DNA from: Chromera velia
Lineage: Eukaryota; Sar; Chromeraceae
Direction of reading: 5' to 3'
Length of the DNA: 22,500 nt
Assembly: GCA_018398765.1 (NCBI GenBank)
Contig: JAHBMJ010005782.1
Location: 1 to 22,500, forward strand
In this document: positions 19,453 through 22,500 of the stretch, piece after piece
How positions within the stretch are numbered: the stretch's first letter is position 1
How the letters are laid out: each line of letters begins with the position of its first letter
The notes under the pieces: generated by a model
Seen by the model: the letters and a program-made list of their open reading frames with translations, nothing else
Told to the model about the DNA's origin: nothing
Database searches by the model: none
Position numbers and translations under genes: made by a program

Positions 19453-20588
19453 AATGAATGAATAATTGAACGATTGAATGAATGAATGAATGAATGAATG
19501 AATGAATAAATGGATGCATGGATGAATGAATGGATAGATACATGGATGATCGAATGAATGAATGGATGCATGAATGAAAGAATGAATAAATGTCAGAATG
19601 AGTGAGTGCTTGAGAGAGTGGGTGAGTGTAGGAGTGAGCCAGTGGGTGAGTGCAGGTGGGTGAGTGAGCGAGCGAGTGAGTGCAGGTGGACGAGTGAGTG
19701 AGTCAGTGAGTGAGTGAGTGAATAAATCAGTGAGTGTGGGTAGGTACTAGGTAAGTGAGTGTAGGAGTGAGTAAGTGAATGAATGTCATTGAGGGAGTGG
19801 ATGCATGAATAAGCGAGTGGATGAGTGAGAGAGTGGGTGAGTGTAGGAGTGAGCCAGTGGGTGAGTGTAGGTGGGTGAGTGAGCGAGCGAGTGAGTGCAG
19901 GTGGACGAGTGAGTGAGTGAGTGAGTGAGTGAGTGAGTAAGTGCATGAGTGAGTGAGTGAATGGGTGAATGAATGGGTGAGTGAGCAAAGGTGGGTGAGT
20001 GAGTGAGTGAGTGAGTGAGTGAGTGCCACTAGTTGAGTAAATAAGTGAATTGATGAGTGAGTCTAGTTGAGTGGGCAAGTGTGAAAGGGAGATGAGAGGG
20101 AGTGAGTGAATGGGTGAGTGAGGGTGGGTGAGTGGATGAGTGAGTAAATGAGCGAGTGGGTGAATGAATATTGAATGAATAAATGAATGAGCCAGCCAAT
20201 GAGTGAGTGAGCGCGGGTTAGTGAATAAGTGTGGGAGTGAATGAAGAAGTAAGGGGGTGAGTGGGTGAATAAAGGGATGAGTGGGTGAATGAGTGAGTGA
20301 GTGAATGAATGAATGGGTGAGTGAGTGAGTGAGTGAGTGAGTGAGTTGAGTGAGTGCTTAAGTAAGTGAGTGAGTGAGTGAGTGAGTGAGTGAGTAAGTG
20401 AGTGAGTGAGTGCTTGAGTGATTGAGTGAATCAGATGGAGTGATTCAATTTGAGTGATTGAGTGATTGATTGAGTGAGTGAGTGAATGAATGAATCAGTG
20501 AGTGTGGGTGGGTAGGTAAGTGAGTGTAGGAGTGAGTGAGTGAATGAATATCATGATTGAGGGAGTGGATGCACGAATGAGCGAGTGA

Positions 20589-20623
<35 letters not shown>

Positions 20624-20775
20624 GGAGTGAGTCATTGTGAGAAAGCGAAAGAATGAGTGAATGAGTGGGCAAGTGGGTTGTTGAATGAATCAGTGAGAAG
20701 GTGATGGATGAATGAATGGGTGGGTGAGTGGGTAGGTGGCGGTGAATGGGTGAATTAATCAATGAATGAGTATCA
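19453..20775 (+). repeat. TGAG/TGAA tetranucleotide array with higher-order repeats
   Basis: This roughly 1.3-kb array is mostly GAAT units at its left end and GAGT units beyond about 19600. A block starting gagagagtgggtgagtgtag occurs at 19612 and again at 19827 (offset 215 nt). Another block starting gtgagtgtgggta/g occurs near 19731 and again near 20502. The long Ser-Leu-Thr-His frames on the minus strand are artefacts of the 4-nt period. Confidence 0.95.
20592..20620. repeat. (AT)n microsatellite inside the TGAG array
   Basis: About 14 AT dinucleotides interrupt the second copy of the 'ggagtggatgcacgaa' block. The first copy near 19797 lacks them, so the AT tract expanded after the block was duplicated. 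Confidence 0.9.
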
Positions 20776-21261
20776 GTCTTTTGTATTCAGGAGACGCTTT
20801 TCTCCCCCCCCCATCCAAGACCCAACCGCCCTGGCTGGAGCGAGTGTTTTCTCGCGGCTTTCGGTGACAAATTCGGTCCTTTGTGTTCGGGCTTAACGAA
20901 GCGAGGATCTGGTCACTCGAAATGAGCCATACACCTTGAATCTTGACAGTAATCTCAACAAATCTAATGATAAACCATGCAAATAGAATATTTTGATTAC
21001 ATGTTTTTTATAACATGTTTTGCATTTGTCGGGCCTCATCCATCCCCCCCTACACACCTATATTATTTTATGATACCATCGTTTTCCACTTATCATACAT
21101 GTATTTGATGTAATATGTAGTCTCATCCTAGAGTCTCATCATCGAACTCTCATGATGCTAATAATAATGTAAAAGGGGGGGNNAAAGGGGGGGGGGGGGG
21201 ATAATTCAAAATATATTTAAAAAAATGTAAACTTCTTTAAAATTCTATATATAGAGTTCGT
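20776..21261. other. Gene-free interval containing an assembly gap
   Basis: The stretch 20776-20950 is of mixed composition with a C10-like run. From 20950 onward the sequence is AT-rich. G runs at 21175-21181 and 21187-21200 surround NN at 21182-21183, so local order and length here are uncertain. Confidence 0.6.
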
Positions 21262-21410
21262 TGAAGCCGCAAAAGCCGTGGCTTTGATGGCCGAAGGCCG
21301 TCAAAGCCGTGACTTTGATAGTTTATCATTTTTGAAACTGACTAGCCTTTTGGGGGTAGCCTACGGCGTCTACTGGAAACTTCTCCGGTGGGCCGAAGGC
21401 ATCTTCCCAT
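21262..21410. repeat. GC-rich hairpin cluster (locus 3), related to locus 2
   Basis: The arms ggctttgatggcc (21280-21292) and ggccgtcaaagcc (21296-21308) form a 13-bp stem with one G.U pair and a GAA loop. The preceding gccgcaaaagcc matches the linker of locus 2. At about 21356-21408 a gcctacggcgtctactgg and ggtgggccgaaggc stretch resembles 18697-18740 in order and spacing. Confidence 0.8.
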
Positions 21411-21597
21411 TTTAAAAACGGCTTTCTAACCACCACCCTGGGGGTACTAGTTTGTTAGAAGATTCCGCTTTCTGTTTCCCCACAAAATACAATAAAAAGC
21501 TTTTTCATTTTTTATTTGTCAGTTATTACAACTTATGAGCCTAAGTTTTGAAACTAAACTTCTAGACTGAACCGACTGCATTTACTAAAGTGCTTAC

Positions 21598-21620
21598 AAA
21601 AAAAAAAAAAAAAAAAAAAA
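21598..21620 (+). repeat. Poly-A run (23 A)
   Basis: An uninterrupted A tract lies about 190 nt after hairpin locus 3 in AT-rich sequence. It could be a retroposed tail or simple slippage; no flanking target-site duplication was seen. Confidence 0.8.
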
Positions 21621-22044
21621 CTTTTTCTCTACGTTGTGCACAAACCTAGCCCGAACCACCCCGCCTCTATAACACCTAACACTTCGCGTGGCTAAAAAAA
21701 ATTAGACACGCGCGGGCTGGATGCATGGTTTGCGCCCGCCGCCTGGTCTCTGATCGAGTACGAGTAGGTACGTGTTGTTCGAATTAACTGAGTGGCAGCT
21801 TTTATCAACATAATATTATTAATAACAATCAGGCCCACCCCATGCAGGTCGTAGGACCGCAGCATACACAGACTTGACTCTCGTGAGTGGAAAGACTGTT
21901 TCCTTACCGTCAATTTGAAGTGAAAGTGGATACATCAGTGCAACAACAGAAGACAGACTGTTGCTACACGCTCGACATTGTCTGCTCAACAACTGTTTCC
22001 ACCTCTCTGTCTGCTGTGGCCCTTCACGTTTGCACTCTTTCAGA
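21621..22044 (+). other. 5' flank of the DNAAF6 gene
   Basis: This contains the presumed promoter and 5' UTR. A pyrimidine-containing tgcactctttcag directly precedes aATGCATCC, so an intron acceptor in the 5' UTR at 22043 is possible. A GC-rich patch with gcgcgggctggatgcatgg lies near 21711-21729. No further gene was found. Confidence 0.4.
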
Positions 22045-22500
22045 ATGCATCCAGGAGACATTGACTTGATGTCTTCAGAGGGACTCTCGAGTCTCACAGC
22101 TCTTCTCTGTCCTGAGGATACAATTGATGACGCGCCTTTGCCTCCTTCAGTCACACCAGCTTCCTTCGGGCCTGGTGGAAAGGGAAAGAACGAAATCGCC
22201 CCCCCAAATGTCCGCGTGAAGGCAAAAGTAGGGGAACGAAGTGGTGACCACTCTTCGAACTTTCTCAAGAAAGAGAAAGAGAAGTCGGCGAAGGCCACGA
22301 AGGAACAAGAGAAGAAGCAGGAGGAGGCCGCGAAAAAAGCAGATTCGATTTGGGACTCCGAAGAGTTGGGGGACGGCATCAAGGTACGTGAGTATGCCTC
22401 CGACGACCGGGTGGAGCCAGAGTATGACATCATGTACCGTCAGAAGATTGGGTCAGAGGATGTCTTCCTCGGCATCAGTGACAAAGACAACTCGTCAGAT
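22045..22500 (+). CDS. DNAAF6: Dynein axonemal assembly factor 6 (PIH1D3-like), N-terminal part
   Basis: The frame is open from ATG 22045 to the window edge (152 residues) and is truncated there. Near the N-terminus, SLTALLCPEDTIDD and SFGPGGKG resemble the ALEALSKLLNPEEED and AMGPGNIGPP region of animal PIH1D3. A Lys/Glu-rich insert follows (about 78-102). The conserved core then reads IWDSEELGDG, PEYDIMYRQKIGSEDVFLG (about 124-142) and DKD, the start of the PIH/CS-like domain. The family helps HSP90 and other factors pre-assemble outer and inner dynein arms in the cytoplasm, so this predicts a flagellated stage. ATG 22045 follows possible acceptor cag at 22041-22043; no upstream in-frame alternative was preferred. 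The coding sequence contains a GTACGTGAG donor-like site at 22384, but homology continues across it. Confidence 0.88.
   Translation, partial: MHPGDIDLMSSEGLSSLTALLCPEDTIDDAPLPPSVTPASFGPGGKGKNEIAPPNVRVKAKVGERSGDHSSNFLKKEKEKSAKATKEQEKKQEEAAKKADSIWDSEELGDGIKVREYASDDRVEPEYDIMYRQKIGSEDVFLGISDKDNSSD

Noticed and set aside
19593..20078. 161-residue Ser-Leu-Thr-His repeat protein on the minus strand
   Set aside because: It is a translation of the TGAG array, where a 4-nt period leaves every minus-strand frame open.
1..22500. tRNA or rRNA genes
   Set aside because: No cloverleaf with a GTTCRANNC arm or rRNA core was found by eye; a tRNAscan or Rfam run could still reveal small RNAs.

Overview
The window is nuclear DNA of a eukaryote. 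Genes are broken by GT-AG introns of about 240-760 bp, intergenic DNA is long, and microsatellites and tetranucleotide arrays are abundant. The best guess is an alveolate alga, perhaps a chromerid such as Chromera. The clues are a flagellar dynein-assembly gene, a two-CHORD protein without a CS domain, and many TGCATGC motifs like those bound by apicomplexan AP2 factors. This assignment is an inference of moderate to low confidence. Poly-G runs at the left edge and around an NN at 21182 suggest assembly gaps.

Layout. (1) 235-2215 (+): the 3' end of an intron-containing gene for a small charged protein of unknown function; its 5' part lies beyond the left edge. (2) 2216-4826: no gene; an AT-rich island, a near-perfect inverted repeat and a duplicated CA/GA microsatellite block. 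(3) 4827-5435 (-): a two-CHORD zinc protein (RAR1/CHP type). (4) 6989-8494 (-): a complete, intronless type I mannose-6-phosphate isomerase, the surest gene here. (5) About 9800-14849 (+): a gene or decaying gene whose first part is a tandem array of Pro-rich mini-exons, each with a copy of its intron, followed by a 380-nt exon with two in-frame TAG codons, an Ala-rich exon and a short last exon. (6) 15058-21620: gene-poor DNA with three large tetranucleotide arrays (TGAA, TGAC, TGAG, all on the same strand), AT-rich stretches, and clusters of short GC-rich hairpins, mostly with three-base GAA or TTC loops. (7) 22045 to the right edge (+): the N-terminal half of DNAAF6/PIH1D3, a PIH-family dynein arm assembly factor.

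The genes do not form a pathway. CHORD proteins and PIH proteins both belong to the HSP90 co-chaperone world, but their being near each other is probably chance. The most unusual material is the dispersed GC-hairpin family (16541-16705, 18607-18925, 21262-21410), the family of TGAN arrays, the TGAG arrays that start at splice donors, and the tandem exon-intron array at 9800-12750. Exon limits were set by hand from GT/AG sites and reading-frame continuity and have not been tested against transcripts.
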